In this document: piece by piece, positions 1-9,076 of the stretch | How the letters are laid out: each line of letters starts with the position of its first letter | Position numbering within the stretch: position 1 is the first letter of the stretch | DNA from: Weeksella virosa DSM 16922 | GTDB taxonomy: Bacteria > Bacteroidota > Bacteroidia > Flavobacteriales > Weeksellaceae | Assembly (NCBI RefSeq): GCF_000189415.1 | Contig: NC_015144.1 | Coordinates: 1,846,001 to 1,910,000, forward strand | Reading direction: 5' to 3' | Length of the DNA stretch: 64,000 nt | Notes under the pieces: model-generated | Seen by the model: only the letters and a program-made list of their open reading frames with translations | Told to the model about the DNA's origin: nothing | Database searches by the model: none | Made by a program: the position numbers and the translations under genes

Positions 1-2045
1 CTAAATTGTTACAAAAAGAGTTGCAAATATTTCGGTATGAAGATTTATTAAATCATTTTCCTTTTCGGTATGTAGATAGATCGCGTTTCTATAAAATAAA
101 AGAATTAGTCCCGACCATGGCAGAGGTACAATTGATTGGTAAAATGGTAAGTTTAGAAACGATAACCTCGGGCAAGAAAAAACGCTTGGTAGCAAAATTC
201 ATAGATGATACAGGACAAATGGAGTTGGTTTGGTTTAAGTTTACCAAATGGCAAGTAGAGAAATTTCAGAAAGAGTTGCATCAACCGATTCTGATTTATG
301 GTAAACCAAATCTTTTCAACTCGGTATTTAGTATGGTACATCCCGAAATAGAAGATGCAGAAAACGCCAAAACAATGCCGTTGGGTTTATTCCCAGTATA
401 CCCGAGTACCGAACTTTTGGCAAAAAAAGGGATTACCAATCGTATGATGCAGAAAATTATTCTCCAACTCTTTCAGGAGTCAATAATGATAGAAGAAAAT
501 TTATCAACTTCTTTGGTTGATCAATTAAAACTTATCTCTCGTGCGAAAGCATATGCACAAATTCATTTTCCGAAAAATGCAGAAGAACTCAGACAAGCAG
601 AATTCAGATTAAAATTTGAAGAATTATTTTTCTTTCAATTGAGCATGTTCGTAAAAAAAATTGGACATCAACAAACCAATAAAAGTCAAGCTTTTCCTAG
701 AGTTGGTGAATACTTCAATACTTTTTATAATAATTATATTCCGTTCGAATTAACAAATGCACAGAAACGTGTAGTAAAAGAAATATATAGAGATTTGCGT
801 CAGCATAAGCAAATGAATCGTCTTTTGCAAGGCGACGTGGGGAGTGGAAAAACAATGGTAGCTTTATTAAGCATGTTACTGGCAATCGATAATAACTTTC
901 AAGCAACATTAATAGCTCCTACCGAAATTTTGGCACAACAACATTATCAGAGTGTCGTAGAATATTTAGGAGATTTAGATGTCAAAGTAGCCCTGATAAC
1001 TGGTTCCACAACCAAATCACAACGACAACCAATCCACGAAGGATTGCTTTCGGGCGAGATTAATATCTTGATTGGTACGCATGCAATTCTAGAAGATACA
1101 GTGCAATTTAATAATTTAGGTTTGGCTATTATCGATGAACAGCATCGGTTCGGAGTAGCGCAACGGGCCAAATTTTGGCGAAAAGCAAAACAACCTCCGC
1201 ATATTTTGGTGATGACAGCCACACCGATTCCACGAACTCTTGCTATGAGTTTATACGGTGATTTGGATATTTCGGTTATCGATGAGTTGCCAAAAGGTAG
1301 AAAACCAATTCAGACTATACACAAAACTGACGCACATCGATTACAGCTTTTTCATTTTCTAAAAAAAGAAATCGATAAAGGTCGGCAGGTATACATAGTT
1401 TATCCATTGATTGAAGAGTCTAAAAAACTAGAGCTTAAAGATTTAATGGATGGATATGAGAGTATCACTAGAGAATTTCCATTGCCAAAATATGCTGTCG
1501 GTATCGTGCATGGGCGGCAAAAGCCTGCAGAAAAAGACTATGAAATGCAGCGTTTCATAAAAGGGGAAACTCACATTTTGGTAGCCACTACGGTGATAGA
1601 AGTAGGGGTTAATGTGCCAAATGCTTCGGTAATGGTAATTGAAAATGCCGAGCGTTTTGGTTTATCACAATTGCATCAGTTACGCGGACGAGTTGGCCGT
1701 GGAGCAGAACAAAGTTATTGTATTTTGATGACGCATGGGCAACTCAACGAAACGTCTTATCAACGAATAAGTACCATGTGCCAGACAAATGATGGGTTTC
1801 AGATAGCAGAAGTAGATTTACAGCTTCGAGGACCAGGAGATTTGATGGGGACACAACAAAGCGGAGTACTCGACTTCAAATTGGCCAGTTTAACCAAAGA
1901 TCGACAATTAATCGAATGGTCGAGACAAGCTGCAGATCGATTATTGAAAGAAGATCCTCGATTAGAGAAATCCGAAAATCTTCCTATAAAAAAATATTTT
2001 TTAGCGCATCATAAAGATAAAATTGCTTGGTCACAAATCAGTTAA
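1..2045 (+). CDS. recG: ATP-dependent DNA helicase RecG, 5' end cut by window edge
   Basis: RecG remodels stalled replication forks and branch-migrates Holliday junctions. The frame is already open at base 1. The first start-like codon is TTG at 6, but the residues read there (LLQKELQIFRYEDLL) belong inside the RecG N-terminal region, so the true start lies upstream. About 679 residues remain of a family length near 700, so only a short N-terminal piece is missing. Walker A GDVGSGKT (about 832-855), the DEQH box (about 1132-1143), MTATPIP (about 1212-1232) and RGRVGRG (about 1683-1703) are all present, so both helicase domains look intact. The stop is TAA at 2043-2045. The family assignment is secure; no partner gene is visible upstream. 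Confidence 0.97.
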   Translation, partial: KLLQKELQIFRYEDLLNHFPFRYVDRSRFYKIKELVPTMAEVQLIGKMVSLETITSGKKKRLVAKFIDDTGQMELVWFKFTKWQVEKFQKELHQPILIYGKPNLFNSVFSMVHPEIEDAENAKTMPLGLFPVYPSTELLAKKGITNRMMQKIILQLFQESIMIEENLSTSLVDQLKLISRAKAYAQIHFPKNAEELRQAEFRLKFEELFFFQLSMFVKKIGHQQTNKSQAFPRVGEYFNTFYNNYIPFELTNAQKRVVKEIYRDLRQHKQMNRLLQGDVGSGKTMVALLSMLLAIDNNFQATLIAPTEILAQQHYQSVVEYLGDLDVKVALITGSTTKSQRQPIHEGLLSGEINILIGTHAILEDTVQFNNLGLAIIDEQHRFGVAQRAKFWRKAKQPPHILVMTATPIPRTLAMSLYGDLDISVIDELPKGRKPIQTIHKTDAHRLQLFHFLKKEIDKGRQVYIVYPLIEESKKLELKDLMDGYESITREFPLPKYAVGIVHGRQKPAEKDYEMQRFIKGETHILVATTVIEVGVNVPNASVMVIENAERFGLSQLHQLRGRVGRGAEQSYCILMTHGQLNETSYQRISTMCQTNDGFQIAEVDLQLRGPGDLMGTQQSGVLDFKLASLTKDRQLIEWSRQAADRLLKEDPRLEKSENLPIKKYFLAHHKDKIAWSQIS

Positions 2046-2146
2046 TACACTCAAAGTTGATTTATTAAAGCTAGAATAATATTTTTTGGTTTGAAATTTG
2101 TTTATCATTTTATAACTAGAAAAAAGTAATTAGAAAAAACAAAAAT

Positions 2147-2368
2147 ATGCTATCAACAATAATCAAGAAACTAGGAACTAGAGAAGATAAAACCTTAGCA
2201 CCTTTGGCAGCAGCAGCAACAACAGGAGTTAGTATCGCTCGATTTTTGGGTAAACGTTCAATTTATGGAGCGATTGTCGGAATTGGTGTAGGTTTGGTTG
2301 TAAAAAAAATAATGAAAAAACAAGAAGAAAAACAAAATCTACCGGTACAAGAACCACAAGAGATTTAA
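2147..2368 (+). CDS. small glycine/alanine-rich hydrophobic protein of unknown function
   Basis: A 73-residue protein I do not recognise. After a short charged N-terminus, residues about 19-55 are rich in Ala, Gly, Ile and Val with a break of basic residues (LGKRS), which could form one or two weak membrane segments or amphipathic helices. The C-terminus is highly charged (KKIMKKQEEKQ). It lies 101 bases after recG on the same strand and is followed by a strong terminator at 2450-2476. ATG at 2147 follows an A-rich stretch, as is usual for starts in this window. The terminator and the non-random composition support a real gene; the function is unknown. Confidence 0.6.
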   Translation: MLSTIIKKLGTREDKTLAPLAAAATTGVSIARFLGKRSIYGAIVGIGVGLVVKKIMKKQEEKQNLPVQEPQEI

Positions 2369-2449
2369 AAACAATTATCAAAGAAAGAAAAGAAAAGAGT
2401 AGAAGTTTTCAACGTTATAATATTCGTTGTATGTTTATTGAAAAAGAAA

Positions 2450-2476
2450 ATCAGCACAATCTTGTGCTGATTTTTT
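2450..2476 (+). terminator. bidirectional intrinsic terminator
   Basis: A perfect 10-bp stem, ATCAGCACAA with TTGTGCTGAT, and a 2-base loop. A T-run follows on the plus strand and an A-run precedes it, so it can also end the minus-strand sulfur operon whose last stop is at 2495. Confidence 0.85.
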
Positions 2477-2494
2477 ATGAATATTAATTAGATT

Positions 2495-3910
2495 TTACTT
2501 AGATAGAGAACAGTTTCCTGTAACTAAAGGAACGTTTTTTTGCTCCTTTATTTTGTTGAATCCACCAGAAACATCAATCAAGTTTTCATAACCTCTTGCA
2601 CGCAAGATCGAAGTAAAAATCATCGAACGGTAGCCTCCTGCACAATGAACTAAATAAGTCTCTTCTGGATCAATAGCCAACATACTTTCATTGATAAAGT
2701 CTAATGGAGCATGAATTGCATTGTCAACATGTGCAGCATTATACTCACCTGGACGACGTACATCCAAAACTTTCAATTCACCTTCGTTTACCAAATCTAC
2801 AAACTCATCTACAGAAATAGAGACAATCTCATCGTATTCTTTTTCAGCTTCTTTCCAAGCGTCAAATCCGCCGTCTAAATAGCCAATTGCATGGTCGTAG
2901 CCTACTCGTGCTAAACGAGTAATTGCTTCCTCTTCTTTGCCCGTTTCTGCAATTAACAAGATAGGTTGTTGGATGTCGGCTATCAACGTCCCGACCCACG
3001 GTGCGAATTGTCCACCAAGACCGATGTTGATAGAGTTTGGTATAAAACCTTTAGCAAAGACTTGCGGGTCACGAACATCGAGCAATAGTGCAGAGGTTTC
3101 ATTTGCTATAGTTTCGAATTCTTCTACCGAAAGCGCTTTTTTACTACGGTTCATCACTTGGTCAAACGTATCATATCCTTCGATATTCATACGAACGTTT
3201 TCTGGGAAATAGGTAGGTGGCGGTAATAAACCCTCAGTAAGTTTCTGAATGAAATCTTCTTTGCTCATGTTCACATCCAAACCATAATTTTTTACTTTCT
3301 GATTGCCTAAGGTATCGAAAGTTTCTTTGCTCATATTTTTACCACAAGCCGAGCCAGCACCATGTGCAGGATAAACAATTACATCGTCTGCCAACGGTAG
3401 AATCTTATTGTGTAGAGAATCGTACAACATACCGGCTAATTTCTCTTGTGTAAGGTCGTTGTTTAATTTTTGTGCCAAATCTGGACGACCAACATCACCG
3501 ATAAAAAGAGTGTCTCCGGTGAAGATTGCATAATCTTTTCCATTCTCATCTTTCAGCAAATAAGTGGTACTTTCTAAGGTATGACCTGGCGTATGAATCG
3601 CCGTAATGGTAATATCACCAATAGAAAACACTTCGCCATCCTGAGCAATATGAGCATCGAAAATTGGTTTAGCAGTAGGGCCGAATATAATTTTCGCATT
3701 GGTTTTTTTCGCTAAATCTACATGGCCAGATACGAAATCTGCATGAAAATGCGTTTCGAATATATATTTTATTTTGGCATTATTTTTTTCTGCTTTATCA
3801 ACGTATGATTGAGTTTCGCGTAGCGGATCGATGATGGCGGCTTCGCCTTTCGACTCGATGTAATAAGCTCCTTGAGCCAAACATCCGGTGTAAAGTTGTT
3901 CTATTTTCAT
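2495..3910 (-). CDS. CstB-like persulfide dioxygenase fused to two rhodanese domains
   Basis: A 471-residue three-domain cytoplasmic enzyme. Residues about 1-230 are a metallo-beta-lactamase fold of the ETHE1/persulfide dioxygenase type, with THFHADFVSGH (H54, H56, D58) and a later TPGHT. Residues about 255-355 are a rhodanese-like domain whose active-site loop reads IAETGKEEE and lacks the cysteine. Residues about 365-465 are a second rhodanese with HCAGGYRS, giving catalytic C423. This order (dioxygenase, dead rhodanese, live rhodanese) matches CstB and related fusions, which oxidise persulfides to sulfite and make thiosulfate. It is the last gene of an operon after a TSUP exporter and a methyltransferase; the gap to the methyltransferase is 3 bases. 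The domain calls are firm; the exact substrate is inferred from the family. Confidence 0.9.
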   Translation of the reverse strand: MKIEQLYTGCLAQGAYYIESKGEAAIIDPLRETQSYVDKAEKNNAKIKYIFETHFHADFVSGHVDLAKKTNAKIIFGPTAKPIFDAHIAQDGEVFSIGDITITAIHTPGHTLESTTYLLKDENGKDYAIFTGDTLFIGDVGRPDLAQKLNNDLTQEKLAGMLYDSLHNKILPLADDVIVYPAHGAGSACGKNMSKETFDTLGNQKVKNYGLDVNMSKEDFIQKLTEGLLPPPTYFPENVRMNIEGYDTFDQVMNRSKKALSVEEFETIANETSALLLDVRDPQVFAKGFIPNSINIGLGGQFAPWVGTLIADIQQPILLIAETGKEEEAITRLARVGYDHAIGYLDGGFDAWKEAEKEYDEIVSISVDEFVDLVNEGELKVLDVRRPGEYNAAHVDNAIHAPLDFINESMLAIDPEETYLVHCAGGYRSMIFTSILRARGYENLIDVSGGFNKIKEQKNVPLVTGNCSLSK

Positions 3911-3913
3911 CGT

Positions 3914-4501
3914 TTACGATTTATTTTGCAAATTTATGAAAATTTCAGAATCCTGACGGGGTGGAATAGAATTATAGCATTTTTCCATTGTCTGAATCTG
4001 AAAATATGGTTGAAATAATTTTTTATATTCATCTAATGAGCCTCCGAACGGTGGATTGTTACTCCCGAAATGTTTATTAAACAAAACTCCTACCAATCGA
4101 CCATTCGGAAGAATAATTTTATGCATATGCTGCGCATAATCTTCTCTTTGTGAAGGGAGTAATGCACAAAAAAAAGTTTGTTCAAGAACCAAATCGTATT
4201 GGTTGGTATGTTGAAAAAAATCTTGGCAGGTTATTTTTATTTCTTTTCGGTCTTTATATTTTTCTTGTAATTTTTCTACAACCGTTGGCGCATAATCCAA
4301 AATCGTAATGTTTCGGAAGCCTTTAGTTAGTAAATATTCAGCTTCATGTGCATTGCCGCATCCAGGAATTAGAATCTCGAGAGATTTATCTTCGAGTTGA
4401 TCGATGTATTCTTTAATCGGTGTGGTCACTTCTTGAGCGTCCCAGCCGGCTTGTTTGTTTTGGTAACGTTGATCCCAATATTCAGCTCTGTAGGCTTTCA
4501 T
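3914..4501 (-). CDS. TPMT-family SAM-dependent thiol methyltransferase
   Basis: A 195-residue methyltransferase of the thiopurine S-methyltransferase family. The N-terminus (YWDQRYQNKQAGWD) is typical of the group. ILIPGCGNAHEA (about residues 43-54) is the SAM-binding motif I, and EQTFFCALLP follows the expected strand. Bacterial members methylate small thiols or chalcogen compounds. Here the gene sits between a sulfite/thiosulfate-type exporter (12 bases upstream) and a persulfide dioxygenase (3 bases downstream), which suggests a sulfide- or thiol-methylating role. That role is inference; only the family is visible in the sequence. Confidence 0.82.
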   Translation of the reverse strand: MKAYRAEYWDQRYQNKQAGWDAQEVTTPIKEYIDQLEDKSLEILIPGCGNAHEAEYLLTKGFRNITILDYAPTVVEKLQEKYKDRKEIKITCQDFFQHTNQYDLVLEQTFFCALLPSQREDYAQHMHKIILPNGRLVGVLFNKHFGSNNPPFGGSLDEYKKLFQPYFQIQTMEKCYNSIPPRQDSEIFINLQNKS

Positions 4502-4513
4502 TTTTCACTTTTT

Positions 4514-5311
4514 TTAAAGGATAAATTCTTCTAAAAAGATAAAGATAGCCATTAATATGATAAATATAGCAAAACTTTTTTTTAGGGTTTCGGTAGAGAT
4601 TTTGGTAGAAAAAAAAGTTCCTAATAAAATACCTATCATCGATAAAAATACAAACTCTAGTAAGAAGCCCCAATCGATGGTAAGATGATGTACATCGCCA
4701 ATAAAAAAACCGATCAAAGAATTAATTGAAATGATAAATAAAGAGGTTGCAGAAGCATGTTTGATATCTAACTGTGCAATAACCATCAGTGCTGGGACAA
4801 TAAGAAATCCACCGCCTGCTCCGACTAATCCTGTGAGGCATCCAATAAAAAAACCTTCGGACAATAATAGTGGATGAAATTTTGATTTTTGTTTTCTTCT
4901 AGGGCCTTTATTGTCACTTAGCAAAGAAAACGCAGCAAAAAGCATCAAAATAGAGAAAAGCCCAAACATAGCCATGCGTCGTGTGACTATATATTGGCCA
5001 ACATGAAATAAATTTTCGGGTAAATTGGGAACTACAAATGTTCGGATGATAGAAATACCAATAACTGCTGGGAGACCAAAAATGAGTACGGCACGCCAAT
5101 CGACCATTTTTTTTAATGCTTGTTTTATGCCGCCAACTAGACTTGTGCTACCTACTATAAACAATGAATAAGCTGTGGCAACTTTTTCATCGAAATGAAA
5201 TAAATAGGCCAGGATAGGAACGGCTAAAATAGATCCTCCACCGCCCATTAAACCTAGAACAATTCCAATAAATAATGCACCAGTATAGCCTATAACTTCT
5301 TCGAGGCTCAT
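4514..5311 (-). CDS. TSUP (TauE/SafE) family sulfite or thiosulfate exporter
   Basis: A 265-residue inner-membrane protein with about eight hydrophobic segments and two related halves, each starting with a glycine-rich motif (LGLMGGGGSILAVPIL and LTGLVGAGGGFLIVPAL), which is the hallmark of TSUP permeases. I start it at the ATG at 5311 (MSLEEVIGYTG) rather than at the upstream codon at 5350, because the first 13 residues of the longer form are charged and unlike the family. It is the first gene of the sulfur operon and would remove sulfite or thiosulfate made by the CstB-like enzyme, as in staphylococcal cst loci; this substrate is inferred from context. Confidence 0.87.
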   Translation of the reverse strand: MSLEEVIGYTGALFIGIVLGLMGGGGSILAVPILAYLFHFDEKVATAYSLFIVGSTSLVGGIKQALKKMVDWRAVLIFGLPAVIGISIIRTFVVPNLPENLFHVGQYIVTRRMAMFGLFSILMLFAAFSLLSDNKGPRRKQKSKFHPLLLSEGFFIGCLTGLVGAGGGFLIVPALMVIAQLDIKHASATSLFIISINSLIGFFIGDVHHLTIDWGFLLEFVFLSMIGILLGTFFSTKISTETLKKSFAIFIILMAIFIFLEEFIL

Positions 5312-5392
5312 GAATTTTTTTTTCCGAAAATTACAATTTCTTTGTAACAAAATGTATTTTCGTAAGACAAATTATGTAAAATAGATTACTCA

Positions 5393-6724
5393 ATGAAAAA
5401 ATTAGTACTGTCTTTACTGTTAGTAAGCTCAACGATGTTCGGGCAAAAAATCGACTTTGAAGAGTACGATTTACCTAACGGTTTACATGTTATTCTACAT
5501 CAGGATAATTCAGCACCTATCGTTACTACGGGAGTTATGTATCATGTAGGCTCGAAAGATGAGCAAGAGGGAAAAACCGGATTTGCCCATTTCTTCGAAC
5601 ATTTATTATTCGAAGGAACACATAATATCAAACGCGGAGAATGGTTCAAAATTGTTTCATCGCATGGTGGGCAAAACAATGCCAATACGACAACCGATCG
5701 TACTTATTATTACGAAACATTTCCGTCTAACAATTTAGAGTTAGGTTTATGGATGGAATCGGACAGATTACTGCAACCTATTATCAATCAGATTGGTGTT
5801 GATACCCAAAAAGAAGTAGTACAAGAAGAAAAAAGACAACGATTAGATAATCAGCCGTACGGACGTTTTATGTACGGTGAAGCTCTGTCGCCGCATGTTT
5901 TCGATAAGCATCCATATAGATGGAGTGTGATCGGTTCTTTTGAAGATTTGAAAGGAGCAAAACTAGAAGATTTCCAGCATTTCAGTAGTACCTATTATGT
6001 ACCGAATAATGCGGTGTTAGTAATAGCAGGGGATTTTAAAATGAAGGAGGCTAAACAAATGGTCGAAAAATATTTTGGCATGATTCCTCGTGGAGCAGAG
6101 GTGAAAAAAAGTTTTCCGAAAGAAGAACCTATTACCAAAGAGCGTCGTGTAACAGAATACGATTCGAACATTCAAATTCCTTTATTAGCGATCAATTATC
6201 GTACGTCGGATAATAAATCGAAAGATGCTTTTACGTTGAATATGTTGTCGAATTATTTAACGGGAGGAAAAAGTTCTGTCTTGTATAAAAAATATGTAGA
6301 CGAGAAAAAAGAAGCATTGCAAATATTTGCTTTCAATCGTCAAATGGAAGATTATGGAATCTATACCATTGGCGTATTGCCGCAAGGAAAGGTTTCATTA
6401 GAACAGTTAGAAAAAGATATCCAAAAAGATATTGAAAACGTTCAGACAAATTTAATTTCTGAAGAGGATTATCAGAAACTTCTCAACTCATTCGAGAATA
6501 GTTTTGTAGCTCAAAGGCAAGGCGTAGAAAATATAGCTCACTTACTAGCGGATGCTTATATGTTGCAAGGTGATACCAATAAAATCAATACAGAAATGGA
6601 TATTTATCGTTCGATCACTAGAGAAGATATTCGTAACGTAGCCAAAAAATACCTAGGTAAGAACCAGCGTGTTATAGTGCATTATTTACCAGAATCAGCT
6701 AAAGAACAAAAAGAAAAAAAATAG
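5393..6724 (+). CDS. exported M16 zinc metalloprotease, catalytic subunit
   Basis: A 443-residue pitrilysin-family (M16) protease with a signal peptide (MKKLVLSLLLVSSTMFGQ). The inverted zinc motif HFFEH lies at H66-H70, and a conserved glutamate region (VVQEEKRQ, about residues 143-150) supplies the third ligand. The C-terminal half is the usual second M16 domain (TGGKSSVLYKKYVDEK). It is followed 15 bases later by a second M16 gene that lacks the zinc motif. This is the standard arrangement of bacterial heterodimeric M16 proteases, in which one chain cuts and the other provides the R/Y substrate-binding motif. Location is periplasmic or outer-membrane associated. The physiological substrate is unknown. 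Confidence 0.93.
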   Translation: MKKLVLSLLLVSSTMFGQKIDFEEYDLPNGLHVILHQDNSAPIVTTGVMYHVGSKDEQEGKTGFAHFFEHLLFEGTHNIKRGEWFKIVSSHGGQNNANTTTDRTYYYETFPSNNLELGLWMESDRLLQPIINQIGVDTQKEVVQEEKRQRLDNQPYGRFMYGEALSPHVFDKHPYRWSVIGSFEDLKGAKLEDFQHFSSTYYVPNNAVLVIAGDFKMKEAKQMVEKYFGMIPRGAEVKKSFPKEEPITKERRVTEYDSNIQIPLLAINYRTSDNKSKDAFTLNMLSNYLTGGKSSVLYKKYVDEKKEALQIFAFNRQMEDYGIYTIGVLPQGKVSLEQLEKDIQKDIENVQTNLISEEDYQKLLNSFENSFVAQRQGVENIAHLLADAYMLQGDTNKINTEMDIYRSITREDIRNVAKKYLGKNQRVIVHYLPESAKEQKEKK

Positions 6725-6739
6725 TTAAGAAGAAATCTA

Positions 6740-8785
6740 ATGAATACAAAAATATTTACCCTCGCTTTTGCATTTTTTGCTCTTTCTGTCAATGGACAGA
6801 TCAATCGACCAATGCCAGTACCAGGGCCAGTTCCTACAATAAATTTAGGGAAATCACATGAGTTTAAGCTCAACAACGGGCTCACTGTTATTGTTGTAGA
6901 AAACCATAAATTACCACGTGTAAGTGCAACGTTAACAATCGATAATACACCTTTTACTCTAGCAGACAAAAAAGGGGTCGATGGTCTGTTAGGGAGTATG
7001 CTAGGAACCGGAACAGAAAAGGTTGCTAAGGATGATTACAACAAAAAAATAGAGCAATTAGGAGGCAATGTAAATTTTTGGAGTGAGGGGGGAAGTGCTT
7101 CTTCATTAACCAAATATTTCGATGAGGTTTTTGGTTATTTTGCAGATGGAGTAATCAATCCGAAATTTGATCAGAAAGAATTCGAAGCTGTCAAAAATCG
7201 TTATATCGAAGGTTTAAAAGCAGATGAAAAAAGTGTGGAAGCTGCAGCTTCACGTGTTCGTGATGTATTGACGTATGGAAAAAACCATCCGTTTGCCGAG
7301 TACGATACGCCAGAAAAAATTCAAAAAATTACTCTCAAAGACGTACAAGATTTTTATAAGAACTATTACCGCCCAGACAATGCGTATCTTATTTTTGTAG
7401 GGGACATCACTGCGGATAAGGCTAAAAGTCTAACTACAAAATTGTTTTCTAATTGGCATAAAGGAGTGGTGAAGATTGCCGATTTACCATCAGTTCAGCA
7501 AGTGAAGAAAACAGAAGTAGATATCGTTAATATGCCAAATGCAGTACAATCTGTGGTGTCTGTAACGTATCCGGTAAACCTTACCAAAAAAGACAAAGAT
7601 TATTATGCTGTGCAAGTTGCTTCAACTATTTTAGGAGGAGATTTCAATTCGAAATTGAATATGAATCTTCGCGAAAAACATGGTTGGACATATGGAGCAC
7701 GAGGAGGAGTTTCTGATTCTCGATATATCGGACGTTTTTTCACCAATGCTACCGTTCGTAACGAAGTAACCGATTCGGCAGTAATCGAAACGATGAAAGA
7801 AATCCGCTCGATGACTCAGGAAAAAGTAGATAAAGAAGTTTTGGAAAACGTAAAAGCAAAGTTCTTGGGGAACTTTATCATGTCGTTAGAAAGACCACAA
7901 ACTGTAGCGAGCCAAGCATTGATAAAAAAAATAGAAGGGTTAAATGACAACTTCTACGCCGATTATATCAAAAATATAAATAACGTAACAGTAGATGATG
8001 TCTTACGCGTTTCAAAAAAATATTTCCGTCCAGATCAGGCTAAAATTGTTGTTACAGGAAAAGCAGAAACAATCGGTGAGGGACTGAAAAAACTAGGCTA
8101 CCCTGTGAACTTTTATGATGCGTACGGAGAGCCCATTGCAGATCCGTCTACTATGAAAAAGGATGCAAAAGTAACAACCCACCAAATAGCCGATGCCTAT
8201 ATAAAAGCAGTAGGAGGAAAAGCAAATATCGAAAAAGTGAAAACCGCACACCGTGAAGGAAAAATTAGCCTGATGGGGATGGAGGGTAATTACAAAGAAA
8301 AATATGCTTTACCAGACAAAACTGCAATCGTGATGGAAATAATGGGTATGAAAATAAAAACTGTTTTCGATGGCGGCAAAGGCTATGTAGACCAAATGGG
8401 TCAGAAAATAGATTTCCAGAAAGACCAAATCGATGGGATGAAAGGATATAATCAATTATTTCCAGTATTATCTAGCAGCTTTGCCAAAGCAAGTGTAGAG
8501 GGAATTGTAACCGAAAACGGCGTAGAATACTATAAGGTATATACCAAAGAAGCTAAACGTACCGAATATTACGATGTGAAAACTGGATTGTTGGCAAAAT
8601 CAGAAATCGTTGCATCAACACCGCAAGGAGATATGGTAACCGTTAATGTGTATAAAAACTATCAACCATTCGACGGTGTGTTGATGGCTACAACAATCGA
8701 AACCCAATCTGGGCCACAAACTTTTAAAATAGAATTAAGCAAGGTGGAGTTCAACAAGAATGTTTCGGACGTTGATTTTAAATAA
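6740..8785 (+). CDS. exported M16 protease partner, non-catalytic, with extra C-terminal domain
   Basis: A 681-residue protein with a signal peptide (cleavage probably after VNGQ). Residues about 35-470 are two M16 domains. The position of the zinc motif reads KKGVDGLLGSML, so HxxEH is missing, while the R/Y motif is present (GWTYGARGG), as in the binding subunits of heterodimeric M16 proteases. Residues about 475-681 form an additional domain (AYIKAVGGKANIEKVKT, later FDGGKGYVDQMGQK and YYDVKTGLLAK) that resembles LolA/outer-membrane lipoprotein-sorting beta folds. The gene follows the catalytic subunit by 15 bases and ends before a terminator. The subunit call is firm; the tail's function is unknown. 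Confidence 0.9.
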   Translation: MNTKIFTLAFAFFALSVNGQINRPMPVPGPVPTINLGKSHEFKLNNGLTVIVVENHKLPRVSATLTIDNTPFTLADKKGVDGLLGSMLGTGTEKVAKDDYNKKIEQLGGNVNFWSEGGSASSLTKYFDEVFGYFADGVINPKFDQKEFEAVKNRYIEGLKADEKSVEAAASRVRDVLTYGKNHPFAEYDTPEKIQKITLKDVQDFYKNYYRPDNAYLIFVGDITADKAKSLTTKLFSNWHKGVVKIADLPSVQQVKKTEVDIVNMPNAVQSVVSVTYPVNLTKKDKDYYAVQVASTILGGDFNSKLNMNLREKHGWTYGARGGVSDSRYIGRFFTNATVRNEVTDSAVIETMKEIRSMTQEKVDKEVLENVKAKFLGNFIMSLERPQTVASQALIKKIEGLNDNFYADYIKNINNVTVDDVLRVSKKYFRPDQAKIVVTGKAETIGEGLKKLGYPVNFYDAYGEPIADPSTMKKDAKVTTHQIADAYIKAVGGKANIEKVKTAHREGKISLMGMEGNYKEKYALPDKTAIVMEIMGMKIKTVFDGGKGYVDQMGQKIDFQKDQIDGMKGYNQLFPVLSSSFAKASVEGIVTENGVEYYKVYTKEAKRTEYYDVKTGLLAKSEIVASTPQGDMVTVNVYKNYQPFDGVLMATTIETQSGPQTFKIELSKVEFNKNVSDVDFK

Positions 8786-8807
8786 TCTATTTATTTCGAC
8801 GATAAAA

Positions 8808-8834
8808 AAGCTTGAGGAAACTCGGGCTTTTTTT
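8808..8834 (+). terminator. intrinsic terminator after the M16 pair
   Basis: A 9-bp stem AAGCTTGAG/CTCGGGCTT (two G-T pairs) closed by a GAAA tetraloop and followed by a T-run. It lies 22 bases after the stop of the second M16 gene. The stretch from here to 9076 holds no gene that I can see. Confidence 0.85.
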
Positions 8835-9076
8835 GTTTTCGAAAATCACTCATAGTTTATCTAATCAAATAACTATTTTTCTGCTTTTTGTACAATTAGC
8901 TTATTAAATAAGAGGAGGAGAGTAGCCTGATAATGATAAGATTTGTCTATGAAAAGATATTCTAAGTATTGATGTACAATAGAAAAGTAGAAAGCCCTTT
9001 TTACAGACACATAAAAACTACTTCTAATAAAAGAAATGGTCATACATTAATAAAAATTGTTTAAACTATCATCACT

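Noticed and set aside
4482-4673. Minus-strand 63-codon ORF overlapping the TSUP gene
   Set aside because: It is a shadow in another frame of the well-supported TSUP gene, with low-complexity aromatic residues and no family match.
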